This document shows, in pieces, positions 23,462-35,436 of a DNA stretch of 64,000 bases. Source of the DNA: Polytrichum commune. Taxonomy: Eukaryota; Streptophyta; Polytrichopsida; Polytrichales; Polytrichaceae. Made by a program: the position numbers and the translations under genes. The DNA lies in NCBI GenBank assembly GCA_950295325.1, contig OX485805.1:2974501-3038500 (forward strand), written 5' to 3'. The first letter of the stretch is position 1; each line of letters starts with the position of its first letter. The notes under the pieces are model-generated. The model saw only the letters and a program-made list of their open reading frames with translations. It did no database searches and was not told the DNA's origin.

Positions 23462-24172
23462 ATTGTAAGCAAAACGTAGTGGACGCACATAGAGTAGTGA
23501 TAGTTGGTGAGCAACGTATTTATGATTGTGAGGTTGCACCACATCTTCATGGAGTTGAGCATTTATTGTAAGTAACTGACTGAGCTTTGACATGTATCGA
23601 GAATGTTGTTTTCCTGTGCAGACACCATGAGTACATCAAATTGTGCAAGATCTATAAATTACTTCTTCAATATCCTAATTGTATTAAGCAATCACTAGGT
23701 GTAATTATAACGCATTGAACAACCCATCACTTGACTTATATTTACTCAAAGTATGAATTGACGTACTGACATCATTTTTGGTGCATTTATCATTGTAAGC
23801 ATCGTCATACAGATAAGTTCCTTGAAGCAGGTGCTTCAAACTTGGACAGTGGTTGAGAAACCCTATTTTTTGCAGCACTTCCTGTAGAGAGACAATAAAT
23901 CAGGGGCTTTAATTACCATATTTTTGTCTAAGATAATATTATCTATTGTTTCAAACCCATGCAAAGTGTTCCAATTTTCAAAACATACAATTACATATAT
24001 GCATTCACCTCAACGGTTTTGCCAGGAGCAACAAGGTGGCACACACGTGCTATGTCTCTAAAAACTGCATCTTCGTAGATTTGTGTTGGTTGTGTTTTGT
24101 GAATCTGTAATTTGCATAGTTAATTCAACATGCAGTAATTTCAAGCTTCAACAACATATCAAATGGCACATT

Positions 24173-24720
24173 AGAGTTATCCTTAAAGTTTCTCAAACAC
24201 TTATGTTTTGGTTTGGAATTTCGCACCACCTTTGACATTTTATAATGGTTGAGGAGCATTCAAGTGGTGTTGAGACCACCAAATTTGTTAACATGAAGGA
24301 GAGGCATTTAACTTTGGTTCAGAGATGGCTATTGAAAGGTGAACTCCTTGTCAAACTCTCGAGAGCACCATTTTAGATGCCTTCAAAACAGTCAAACACC
24401 TCCCCTTCATTTCACCTAGTGTCCGGGGAGATTTTTGGGCATAATCTCGACATCCTTCGGGTTTTCTTTACTAAACCAATGTTTTGTGGATTCCTCTAAA
24501 TCAATTGGTAATTTTCCTGAAGTCTTGAGTCTGAACTGGTTATTTCTCAAACTCAACCGGTTCATCTGTAACTAGCTGTCGGTTCTCCCCATTCATTGAT
24601 TTCACCACATACGGGGCTCCAACACCACTTGAACGCTCCTTAACCACTATCAAATATCAAAAGTGGAGTGAAACTCCCTACCAAAACATGAGTTTCTGAA
24701 AGAGTTTAAGGAGAACTCTA
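24173..24720. mobile_element. MITE family Q with a nested hAT-like MITE
   Basis: A second family-Q copy, with inverted ends AGAGTTATCCTTAAAGTTTC and its near reverse complement ending GGAGAACTCT. It is split near its right third by a family-F insertion (24421-24596). The interior otherwise follows the copy at 23090-23461. It lies in the intron between blocks 4 and 5 of the unnamed minus-strand gene. Confidence 0.75.
24419..24596. mobile_element. hAT-like MITE, family F, with 8-bp target duplication
   Basis: A 178-bp insertion starting TAGTGTCCGGGGAGA and ending TCTCCCCATTCATTG; the inverted ends agree as YARTG then GGGGAGA. The flanks are ATTTCACC on both sides, an 8-bp duplication as made by hAT transposases. 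The uninterrupted family-Q copy at 23090-23461 shows the empty site (CATTTCACCAAAATTGG). There is no coding sequence. Other copies are at 8195, 56077, 58757 and 62590. Confidence 0.85.
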
Positions 24721-25704
24721 TTGGGCAAATACTATTTATTAAAGGAACAGCCTTTCCAGAATTGCATCCAAGATACATAATTTTCCTGCATCTCTAATTA
24801 ATCTACACTAGGCGAATGATAATGACAGGTATAGCTTTGTGTCTTTATGTCATATGGATACCGTAACCTGGCTCTTTTCTTTCAAGGAAAACTGGATTTG
24901 GTATAGCCGTTGAATGTGACCTTGATTATAATGTCAGTGTAGATACACCAAGCAAATAACTGTCTTGGATTTGGCACCTCTCGAATCGGATCATCCAATC
25001 GAACTTTCACTACACGTTGGAAGACAAATTACATCAGTCCATTTGTAAATCAACATGTCATCAACTACAACATATTGTCAGGAAATATTGTTGTGGAGAA
25101 TGTAAGGAAATCATTGATGCTCAACAAAGACTCTGCCTCCCTGTGTGGATATAGGAAGGATCATGTTTCTCCCAGCTCCTGAAATGGTATCAGTCATACT
25201 GTAAATGCTCCCAAGAACACAATTAAAAACGTAGAAGATTAATGAGTTTACACGTGCATTTCTTTGAGCTCGTGTTATTCATGTTCAACAAAACAGTGAG
25301 CAAACGAAGATACACATGATGGGTATACATACCTTGAGGATGTTCATCAAAGAACGAGTAATCAGGGATACTCAATGGCCCACAATTTGCAAAAACAAGT
25401 GGAGGATCATTTCGCACTGTCGTGGATGGTAATGCAAGTTCCCTCATGTTTGGCAACCCCATCATGAGGTTGACAATCTTCACATTGGCATTTGTGAGTA
25501 AATCTTTGCTTATCACGACCGCTATTACAGTTTACTTCTTCATGGTTGCAAGGCTTCTTCTTCAGGTAGAGTTTTGTGGCACATACCATGAGGGAGGATG
25601 AAAGTGCAGAGAAACATCTCACAGACCGGAAATTTGTATTTCCGAGCAAATTGATCCTCAATTCGGCGTCCAAGACTCCAATTTAGTGTAAGGGGACCTA
25701 ATTG

Positions 25705-26060
25705 GAATGAAATGAAACGAAATGAAACGAAATGAAATGAATCTTAAAGTCTAGGAAGTCAAAAGGCTTATGGGACTAAAAAGCACATCAAGGTGGTGAC
25801 AAAGAGGCAGTGGCTTGCGTAAGATAGAGGCTACTTTCAATCTGATGATCCAAATTGGTAGAAAGATTTGAGATCGCCCTCAATTTTACAGTTGAAAATA
25901 AGGAAAGATATCTATCTCTGATAGGAGTGTAGAGGGGACATTGCATCACAAAATGTGCCTCATTTTTAACTACATTATAAGAACAAAAATGGCATAACAT
26001 TTTATCCCTAATGATTGGGACAATCAACCACCTGCCAATTTCAATGGCAAGCCTATGAAC
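25705..26060 (-). mobile_element. 5'-truncated LINE relic, 3' end
   Basis: On the minus strand, 26027-25788 reads through CHFCSYNVVKNEAHFVMQCP, a zinc-finger block (CxxC then H and C) typical of the region after the reverse transcriptase in plant non-LTR elements. It is followed by a 3' UTR and a tail made of ATTTC/GTTTC repeats (25708-25742 on +). The tail touches the first exon block of the unnamed gene. No reverse transcriptase remains. Confidence 0.65.
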
Positions 26061-26560
26061 TGAAGTGCAGTAAGCACCGATTGTTTAAACCCTAAGCTTG
26101 GGAGGGGCCAGTTTCTACGCATCCCCCATGGCAGTTGTCACAAACTGAAGTCTCTCATGATCAGAGATAGACAATCTATTTGCAGGAGCAAAATCAATGT
26201 CCTCTTTCTCACACATGAAATTGTTGGATGTGGCATATAATTACAAGATTCAAAATAAATAATTAAAATAAAACTCAACATTGCTCTTTCCTCTCTTTCC
26301 AGTTCTCTGCAGTCAACTTGCACACTAAACTTATTAGGGCCATCGACCCATCAAAATAGGTTACATGTGAAGTGTGCCAAACAAACTTCCAAGGGCTCAG
26401 CCTTTCTCAACAAAGCTAGGGCAACGTGTGCTAATAAAGTTCCCACAACCCCAAGCAAGTTCCCAAGCAAGTTCCCGACTTGTTTGCACTCGTGACATAG
26501 GCATTAGTGTAACTTACTGCCAATGTTCCAGGATTTTGTAGTATTTCAGACCTTAGACAA
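26061..26560. other. Gene-free interval
   Basis: No exon or element end is recognised; it could be more decayed LINE sequence. A short direct repeat of CAAGCAAGTTCCC occurs near 26450-26475. Confidence 0.35.
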
Positions 26561-26569
26561 CTGCCAAAA

Positions 26570-27260
26570 TAACTATAGTTAACTAGATTTTCTTCAATAC
26601 ATCTTAGGGAAAATTTATAATTAATTAGAAATTTTTCAAATTGATTTGAAGAACAACTATAGTTAACTAGAAAAATCTAAGACCAGATTCAAAAACAACT
26701 ATAGTTAACTAGAAACCCTTTAGACAACCATAACTTGAGAGTCCCAAAATTTGTAAGGAGCCAACCAGCGAGTTCTTTCATTTATCTCACAAAATGAAAT
26801 GAAATATATTATGATGACTTTTTAAAGAGACCTTATGTTAGAATCATTGCTTGTCACCCATGCTAGCCCATCCCAAGGAGGAATAGAACCCACCGTTCCT
26901 TATAGCAGTTGAAACCATTATATTTTAAGTTACTTAAAGATTATGAGGTCGTGCTCATTGGGTGTTGATTGAGTCTGAGTCACAAATGTAATTAGGTCCC
27001 AAATTTAAGATTATGAATAAAAGAAAAAGGAAAAGATATAGATGCCTTGATTTCTCCTGATACGACACTACAGGCTACGCTCAACTTTAGTTAACTAGAT
27101 ATAACTATAGTTAACTAAATTTTTTGGTAGATCAAAATTAAAACAAGTATAGTTAACTACATTTTTTGGCAGGTCAATTCACAAACAACTCTAGTTACGA
27201 AAGGCAACTAGTTAACTAATAGTTGAATTAGTCGGTTAGTTGTCCAAGGTTTGTAGTATT
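26570..27260. repeat. Cluster of AACTATAGTTAACTAG palindromic motifs
   Basis: The word CTATAGTTAACTA or a one-base variant recurs about six times. AACTATAGTT and TAGTTAACTA are each perfect palindromes. The cluster is bracketed by two related phrases, TTTTGTAGTATTTCAGACC and GGTTTGTAGTATTTTGATC. It may be a degenerate foldback element with internal palindromes, inserted in the LINE debris. There is no coding content. Confidence 0.55.
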
Positions 27261-27269
27261 TTGATCGAG

Positions 27270-27460
27270 TGGTTGCTAGGCCACAATGAAATGAAATTGA
27301 TTTTGAAATCCAGGAAGCCAAAAGGCTAATGGGACTCAAAAGTACATCAAGATGGTTGTCAACCAGGTTAATTCCTTAGAGTAGCGGAGTGTAATAAATC
27401 TCTATTGTTAACATAGTTTCCAATTTGACGGCATGGAAGATAATTGGGAAAAAAAACAAA

Positions 27461-27491
<31 letters not shown>

Positions 27492-28560
27492 CAAAACAAA
27501 ACAACGAACGAACAAGGGGGGAAGAGAGAAAGAAAAAGGTTCGAAGTAGCCCAACAAATGACGTGATCTATAATTAAATCTAAAGGTGTACAAGCAAGCT
27601 TTGTTTTCTACATATGATTTTCTCTTGGCCTCCCATAGTTCAGGAAAGCAACATGTACCACTTGATTTGATATGCTTACTAGCATACCTAATAAAGTGAT
27701 TTTGTATCCAATGAAAATCTTAGCTAATGCCTCAAAGTTGGTAACTCCAATAAATTCAAAAATCTTAGAATAACCAAACAAATAAAATTCCGGAGGAGAA
27801 TGCACCTAAAGTAAAAATGGGCCAGGTTGGATATCTAGGTGTGATAGTCTTACTAATCCTCTTATTGTAATTTTTTTATTCTCGCTTAAAGTGTGGTCTC
27901 CCCCAAGACGTTGCCGAGCAACAACCTGGCTACTCCAAACAAGCTCTTCTACCCGCGAGGGATCTTTGGCCTTCATTCACTATGTGAACAAAGTGGTTTT
28001 GAAAATAATGGCTAAGATCAACTCAATGATCCAATTGAGAAAAACTTGAGGCTCCCTTGTGCTACATTCTCAAATAGTGAAAGGAACTTATCTCTAATGG
28101 AGTTGTAGAGGGGATGCTTCCCCACAAATTTTGCTTCATTTTTATCTAAATTGTAAGTTTATAAGAGCAAGAGTGACATTATCGATTATCTCTAGGGACC
28201 GGAAAGTTTCGATGGCAAGTCTGTAATTCAAGGTGAGGTAAGCAGCAATGATAGTGCATGAAAGTGTGGTGATAGTAAAGCATGTTATTTCAAAATCAAT
28301 GATGTTTCAAAGAGTTAAGTTGACTCTTTACTTTGTAAAAAATGGTATCTCACACATAACATTCATGTCTCTCAAATGGGCCAGACTACTTGCAAACAGG
28401 TTGCTTAAAAAGCCACAATAATATATGAGTTGGTGTATAGTGTAACACCTAACTCTATATGACATCCATTTTCGAAAACTTAGGCTAATCAAGGTAGCAA
28501 CACAAGTCTCTGTCACCAGAGAGCACAATTGCCAAAATATACAAGTCTAATCAGAATACT
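27270..28560 (-). mobile_element. LINE relic with insertion, minus strand
   Basis: 27285-27360 matches the 3' UTR of the LINE relic at 25740-25800 (GCCAAAAGGCTAATGGGACT). 27970-28220 matches its zinc-finger region. 28330-28528 reads SLVTETCVATLISLSFRKW and similar on the minus strand, probably a more upstream part of the same element. In between lies an A-rich microsatellite of AAAAC units (27448-27512) and unassigned sequence. No intact domain survives. Confidence 0.5.
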
Positions 28561-29016
28561 TGGCATTTCAATAGCACAATGTTACATTAAAAGGCCTCAA
28601 ACAAATTTAATTTGAAAAAATCCGGGTTCCATTTGCCAGCTTGGTTGGTTGGCCAGCAACCATTTGTAAACCCAGATAGCATCAACGATCAAAAAGTCAC
28701 CTATCCGCACATTGTGTGCTCTAACAATTGAAAGAATTTCTTACAATGATCTAGAAGTCGCACATTTGCACAGCAAGAAAATTTTCGTTGAGCCCTGTCT
28801 GCAGCTGCAACTTGAGTTTCTTCCTTCCAGGAAGTTTCAGAATGCTGAATTCCACAGCAGGAATTGATGATTGCTTGGACATTTAAGAGATGGTACAATG
28901 GCCTACTAGCACATTACAGATGGACTTTTGACCAAAAGCTCCAATGCTTTTTTAACTGTGGTTTGGACTTCCAAGTTGGGATATATGTTTCAGAATGTAA
29001 GGAGCAAGCAAAATTT
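28561..29016. other. Downstream region of the PLAC8 gene
   Basis: Presumed 3' UTR and terminator region of the minus-strand PLAC8 gene. No other coding exon is recognised. Confidence 0.4.
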
Positions 29017-32000
29017 CTAGTGTTTTATCAACGGCAAGATTTGCACTTGTGTTGATTGTGAGGTCCATGCATGCTCCACATTGCTTTCTTGTACAGGTTC
29101 TTCTAATTTTGGTACCGGTTTCCTCCAAGAAGGGAGCCTCCGGTGACCAGTGAGGGGCAAATTCGCACTATTTGGAGCAAAGACCACTTGGCTACCAATG
29201 ACCATGATATCACCACGGCCATGCCACACCCCGTTATGCACATTGTTGGATTTCAATGTCCTTGCCTCCTGCAAAAAATACCAACCCCAAACCTAACTTG
29301 AGGATTACAATTCTCCATGGGCCACACATTCTCCACACCCTACATAGTAAATAGAGTAACAAACACTTATCATGAAAACCCAGGAACTCTTAATTCAAGT
29401 AGTCTTACAGCTCCGCGTGCAATTTGGACAGAAGGTTATAACAGTTCTACCACAAAGGTTATAAATCTCTAGCACTACACTATTCATGGTATTTAGCATT
29501 GCCGGCCTAGTAGGATCACTTGCCCTATTATGAGCCCTATTGCCTAGGTTTCACTACTGGTGAACAAGTTGTCCATTAATATAACCACTTGACACTTGGT
29601 ATTACTATGCTCAATAGTACAGTGAGGCCTATGGCTAGCTTACACAATGGTCAACAAGTTGATCATTAGTGTAAAAACATGGCACAGGCATTAGTATGCT
29701 CAGTAATATCTTCCTCTTACATACTCAAAATTAAAACTATCTCAAGTACTCCAATGTGCTGCCCTAAATGTCAGATCACAGAAAATTTATTCACTTCAAA
29801 AAGTTAATTATATTGACAAATAGTATCATGTTGACATTTACAGGTATGACATTTCTAGGCTTCTAGAAAATTAGTGCAACTCTTTGTAAGTATACCATGT
29901 TTTCTCTCTAGTCTCACTAAATACCACGTTTTATCATGTGTGAAGTTTGTAAAACATCAAAAGTGACCCCCCACCTGGCATAGGGAACAGCACCCGCACA
30001 TAAGGTGGTACATGTGGTCATCAATCGTGCTGACAGTGTCATCACCCTCACTTCCCTGCAAGTAGGGGGAAAAAATAACTAAGGTAAGCATGCCTTAAAC
30101 AGTTACTTTAAACTCTACCCACTTCTCCTAGGATATGAAGACACAATTAGTGCGAGATGATTAGCAAATCCAAATCACAGCCATAGGCATTATCCTCATG
30201 ATTTTGAAGGCTCATATGAATATCTCTTCAATATCAAAGTCGAGATTCACTTTCTTATTAAATGATCATATAGCCCAGCCCCCCCCCCCCCCCCAAATAG
30301 TGCTGCCTATTGAACCTAGAATGGTTAACAAATTTTGAGGACATAGTCCAACCTCTTTTAACCACATGTATTTTTGGTGTCCATTCTGATAACCACACAC
30401 CACTCAAATACAGGAGTCCATTACAATAAGTAACTAAATTAGACCCGCTTACCTTAATGACTTGATCCTCAAGCTTCTAGACTGAGCAACAGGATTCTCA
30501 AATTTGGAACTGGAAAGAGTGGAAGATAAAAGTATGTGGTATGAGCTTCCAGAACCATTGTGAACCCACACCAATTCATGTTGGACTTTCAGGTGCACAA
30601 ATTTCATCAGAGGCAATTTCAGATGGTTGCAGCAGACTTACAACAATGTTGAACCTCCTCCTGATGCGGGCTCGGTAGTGACCCGCATAGATTGCGACCA
30701 TGAATATTAGACTCAATGTGCCATAGATGTACCAAGGTGACCCAGTGCATGCAAATATAATGTAGAAAGACAAAGCTCCTATAACCAGGAGTAAGAATAT
30801 CCCTCCCTGCCAAAATTTCATCACACCTCAGTAAGGTAAGTGATCAAAAACCTGCCATTACAGCATGAAAGTCAAAAGTTGACCTCAACATACAGGAGTC
30901 TCTGTTAATCAAAAACTCTCCAGAGCCATGTGTGCAACACAGACCTCCAAGAACAACTCCTCAAATAGTGCTACCATAGAGGGCTCTCTATTCTGATGAA
31001 AATAATTGATTTCCCATTTCTAAATATTGCCACGTATCATTCCTACATTGGTTGAGAAACAAATGAGTCTAATGTGGAAACTACATTCTGGCACACTAAT
31101 AGAACCCCTCTGTTGTATTTCACATCCTCAGCAGACTTTCGGTCGGCATTTCATAGTTGGTGTAAGGTGGGAATGCAAGCAGGCCCAATAGCATTTAATG
31201 TTACAAAAAAAGGTGAAGATGCTTACTTGACCCCAGCTGGTGCCAAAGCCAGACCTCTCCATGTTCGCCCCAAATGTTCGCCATGGACAGCTGCACATGG
31301 AGTTAACTAGCAGAAGTTCAATTTTCTGAACAATTTGAACAATTCCTAAACTAACCATTGCTTATTGTTACGAACATCATTTGCAAGAGCATTCAAGAAA
31401 CTTACTTATTATGGAAGTGTATCCCTGTAAGGATGAAGATTCAGACAACACTTGCAGATAGAGGTAACCAGTAGAAAAACAAACCGACCCCAAACTGGAA
31501 ATTTTGGAGAAGTCGTACAGAAATTGAGCAATCAAGCAATCGTAGTGCGAAAGATTGATTGATTAGAGACATAGCTCAAGATGAGTCAAAATTTTATACT
31601 AGGCACAATATTCAGCATCTCATACTAGGGTTCGTCGAGCAAACCCTTGCTTGTTGGCAACATCATGCACAAAGCATTCGAATAACCTACTAATTCTGAA
31701 AGTACAGCAGAATTTTCAAAAAACGATAGACTGTGCCACCTCAATCTGTGTCCCCACTGACTTGAACTGAATTGTCATCCTTGCGGAGGGCATGTCCTAA
31801 CCCATGGCTTCGAAAACACAAAGCCTGCCTCTACCAAATCAAACTGAAAACACAAAGATCTATACACGCAATCTCACATCGTTTTCTGTCGACCATGTTC
31901 ATTAGGTTTCGTGAAGGAACAGAATCCACATTCCGGCGTTGCTTTTAGGGTTAAAAGTTGAGCAAGGTAATCCAGATTCCACACGTAACTAAATTATTGC

Positions 32001-32315
32001 AGCAAATTGGTCAGAAATTGTTTACCAGGCAGTCTGAAGAGTGACATCCGCATGCTCTCCCATCTCGAATAACCCTCCCTCCCACAGTCTCTGCAGACTG
32101 CCCTCGCCACCAGACAGTGGAACTCCGAGGGGAAGTTCCACGTAATCGAAGGACCGAGGAGGAGCGCATGAGGTTTCTTCCCCGCTCTTCAGTTCATCCA
32201 ATTTCTCGGTCGAACAATTGCTGCCCTCAGCATCAGCAGGGTCGATGATGACTTCCACCAGCACTAAATCATCAGAATCTTCTCGAGGTCCACTTGTTGA
32301 TTCGGGAAGCTCCAT
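29017..32315 (-). CDS. PLAC8-family membrane protein, 5 exons, 283 aa
   Basis: Exons (minus strand): 32026-32315, 31227-31290, 30642-30806, 29975-30055 and 29017-29268. All four introns are GT-AG and in phase. The order is an acidic N-terminal tail (1-95), a Cys pair (97-98, CCPWRTFGANMERSGFG), two hydrophobic helices (about 121-138 and 146-162), a basic stretch RARIRRRF, and the hallmark CGCCSLCQEARTL (193-205) followed by WHGRGD. This is the plant PLAC8 (Cys-rich) fold, found in plasma-membrane or tonoplast proteins linked to organ size or metal/calcium handling; the exact role here is unknown. The ATG at 32315 opens the only long frame. The last 20 codons are less conserved-looking, so a different last exon is possible. 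Confidence 0.87.
30279..30294 (+). repeat. Poly-C run of 16 in a PLAC8 intron
   Basis: Sixteen consecutive C on + (16 G on the transcribed strand) inside the intron between exons 3 and 4 of the PLAC8 gene. It is one of twelve runs of 10 or more G or C in this window. Confidence 0.95.
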
Positions 32316-34200
32316 TGTTCTGTTAAATGAGGTGTAAGTTTGCCTCCCAAAGTAAATGTTTAAGCTCGTTTGAATGTCTGCCTACTTCGCAAAGCTCACA
32401 GTTTTGATGTGTTTTGGTTTTTTTGTTGCGCATGGAGCGTCAAGCGATACAAAGCGTGAATCGAGGCTGCCTTACAGATGAAGCGGGCGGTCGTTGTGGC
32501 CAGGAAGACGATGTCAATGACAATGTAGGGCGCATTGTGATTCTGTGTAAAGATGAATCTCCCATCATCAGCATAGGTTGATTCAAAAATGGGACCGAAG
32601 ATGATATTCGAACAACACTGAGAAGAAACTCGTTGAAATAGAGGATGAAGAGAGAGAGGCCTACTACTCTTAAGGAGCAGTAGTAAGATGAAGCTCCCCT
32701 GAGAATTTAGACACTCACATGAGACTCTATACGTGATTGCTGACGTATTGAGAGCTTAAACCGATGTGTACAAGAAAGCGAGTTCATCAGGAACCCCATC
32801 AATCCATCTCCAAGAAATGCTTGCTAGGGTTGTTCGTGTGACACAATGAGGAAAAGAATAAGGAAAAGATCACGAACTCGTTGAAGTAAGGCTAGGAGAT
32901 CGAAGTTGACCAATTCCTCACTCACATCTATCTATCTCTCTTAGCAGCTCAGCTCAACCCATCTCATCTCACTCAAATGACCGACTCAACCGAAACATAC
33001 ATAGTCCAGTACTCACAGAACTAGTAACACGGTGGCCGCACTCTCCTCGTATCACGCCGCTTTCCGAGCTGGATTCAGGCTGCCCCCCACTCTCACCCCC
33101 GAAAATCAATCCGATCAATCCTAAAAAGAATAGAAAGAAAGAGAGAAAAAGAAAAAGAAAAAACAGATTCCTTCTCCCCCCCCTTTGTCAAAACGATGAC
33201 TCACCCGGGTGAGCTTCCCCGCCAAATCTAAAACACCAAAACCGTAAATCTTTTCAATCCAACCTGACTCCACAGTCTTGATGGAAAAAGTGGCGGCCTA
33301 CAGCGACGCTGCCAATAATGAGATGGAGGAGGAGAAGAAGAAGAAGAAGAAAAGTATTAAGTAAGTTTTACAATGATAGAGCCTAGGGATCCGAGCTTCA
33401 AGAACATGATTGAAGCTATGGGAGATTGAGAAACAAAAGATCGGTACTCTAGAATGGAAGCCTCCAATGATGCTCGCAAAATGAGAAGATGATGACGATG
33501 CTCAACCTGTTACTCAAATCACTTCATCCCCCCCCCCCCAAAAAAATGACGATTATACCCATGAACTCAAGAGTGACAGGCAATAGGTATGGAGAAGCAT
33601 ACGCGGCCTATGCCAAGTTACTGCTGGAAATGCGAGAAGAAGGTGATGCTGCAAAGCTTTAGGGTTTGATGTGAGTTAAGTATGGGGAGAGAAGAGGCAG
33701 GTGAAAGTGATGTGAGAGAGAATACTAGGGATTTGAGCTTCCTTCCTTCCTTCACTCACTCACTCACTCAATCACTCACTCATCCCAGAAGGACGAACAT
33801 TGAGAGCAGAGAGGTGTGAGAGCGTGGTGAAGAACCCACAAAAAAAAGGAAAAGGCATGAACGAATGAAGTTAAGTTCATGTACTGTGATGCAGCTGGCA
33901 ATGTGATGAGGAGGAGGAGGAGAAGTGGGTAACTCAAGGTTCGTGAGGCTTCAATGCCGCCTAAGAGATGAGTGCAGAAATACGAGGAGACACGAACATT
34001 GGTGATGTGATGGGAGGTTCGACAGGATCAGAATGCAAAAGCCACAGCAAAAGCAACAGCAAAGCAGAAGCTCCACAGTGGAGATAAACACAAGTCTACC
34101 TGCTGGCGGGCTCGCTGGCCTGCCTAGTTATCTACTACCCCACAAGGATACTTTCTTCATACATGACAGCGTGGCTGATCCACGGCACTGCAAATCTTAA
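32316..34200 (-). promoter_or_regulatory. Upstream region of the PLAC8 gene
   Basis: No coding exon is recognised. There are simple-sequence tracts: AG-rich runs (33125-33165), a 12-C run (33528-33539), a GAA/AAG run (33330-33352), TTCC then ACTC tetranucleotide runs (33740-33783) and a GAG run (33908-33923). Such purine/pyrimidine tracts are common near plant transcription starts, and the interval probably holds the leader and promoter of the minus-strand gene. No TATA box could be assigned. Confidence 0.4.
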
Positions 34201-34203
34201 GTA

Positions 34204-34714
34204 GGGCCACTTCACACACGAGGCTGAGAGCCCGTGACCACAACACTTCAAGCACTCTCATTGGTGGAGAAGGCGGAACCGGTCCAAGTTCGCTTCACAC
34301 TACGCTTGAGGGACCAACGGAGTATGTGAATGCAAGATGGATGTAAAAGTCTACGTGGATTCCTATGTGGCATCGAATGGAACGTGTTTCATGGTCACCT
34401 GGATTATTTTCATAAGCCACTTCTTGGAGGTAGGCCTAACACAAAACCATTGGGAGACCGTGGCACTCCGGACGCTCACAACCGTTGGTTTATACTATTT
34501 TATCATGTGTGAGGACCCGCATGAATAGAAATTCATTGAGATAGCATTTGGTTGAGGACCCAGTCACATATGACTTCACACTACACTTGAGGGTCCGTGA
34601 CCACACTACATGATTTTGGAGGTGTGTTGGGACGGCCTTTGGACACTTTCTCGTGGGCTCTCACAATTTCATGGTCACGGCTCTTGTGTGTGAAGTGTGT
34701 GTGTGAAGTGGCCC
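34204..34714. mobile_element. Family-H Harbinger-like MITE, copy 2
   Basis: 511 bp. The left end GGGCCACTTCACACACGAG and the right end GTGTGTGAAGTGGCCC belong to family H. Flanks are GTA and TTA, so the target duplication is imperfect. A short GTGTGTGAAGT duplication has extended the right terminus. It is homologous throughout to the copy at 59198-59704. Confidence 0.85.
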
Positions 34715-34719
34715 TTAGT

Positions 34720-35423
34720 GAGGGAGGGCTCATAGTTCACACATGAGCCAAGAGCCATGACCTTGTAGTGGTGAGGACCCTTGACTCTCATCCAAAGGCC
34801 ATACCATGGGTCTTGGGAAAGCCATTTTAGGAAGTCACGGGCCCTCGAGCATAGTGTGAAGTGAGAATGGACCATGTTGCGGGACCATTGCATATTTTGT
34901 TGGCGGAAAAAGAGAAGAGGATTTGGTTTAATATAATATGTCTCAAAGTCTATCAATTTAAGAGAATTACTTGGTGGTGTTTGTTTGTCTTGGAATCTAT
35001 TATGGAGTTTGCCGTGCAATCTGTCTTGGAATATGTCATGTTGAAAAAAAAAATTAAATAAAGTCACGGCCTTTCGGAATTTGCATCAAGCCCACCTCTT
35101 GGAGGGATTCGGGCGAACCAACCCATACACTCGTTCCTTGTTGGATGCCTATACCCTTGCCTTCAGGGAACCAGTGTAGGAGTTGGTTCGCCCCAACCCT
35201 CTTGGAGGTGGGCTTGACGAAAATTTTGGGAGACCATGAAACCTTATCCATAGTCCGCCATGTAGGACTCCATGTAGACTTTTCATCCATGAAGTCTTCT
35301 TTAGGCCTTTAGGCCTTCACCTTCGTGTGTGAAGTGAACTTGGATAGTCTCCACCCTTTTGACCAATGAGAGCTCTTAGATTGCAATGGTCATGGGCCTT
35401 CAGTCTTGTGTGTGAAGTGGCCC
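34720..35423. mobile_element. Family-H-related element, copy 3, with internal hairpin
   Basis: It starts with an eroded left end (TTCACACATGAGCCAAGAGCC) and ends with CTTGTGTGTGAAGTGGCCC followed by TTA. It sits directly beside copy 2. Internally, 35087-35219 is an inverted repeat with arms around GCCCACCTCTTGGAGGG and its complement. No transposase. Confidence 0.7.
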
Positions 35424-35436
35424 TTAGTGCATGTGA

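Larger units (their letters stand above)
22584..25697 (-). pseudogene. Unrecognised spliced gene, probably decayed
   Basis: Nine exon-like blocks on the minus strand: 25587-25697, 25333-25503, 25132-25178 (3' edge uncertain), 24921-25009, 24009-24104, 23767-23881, 23458-23613, 22826-22953 and 22584-22766 (stop TAG). Junctions 1-2, 2-3, 4-5, 5-6 and 6-7 have GT-AG sites and matching phases, which chance would not give. Typical peptides are GRRIEDQFARKYKFPVCEM, DIARVCHLVAPGKTVEEVLQ and FVFILVHDHIDNARLRELTE. I do not recognise the family. Junctions 3-4, 7-8 and 8-9 do not keep frame in my reading, and the donor of block 7 lies at the edge of a MITE (23090-23461). The first block starts right beside a LINE tail, so a longer N-terminus may have been lost. 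Either a pseudogene, or a gene with exons I mis-set. Confidence 0.55.
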
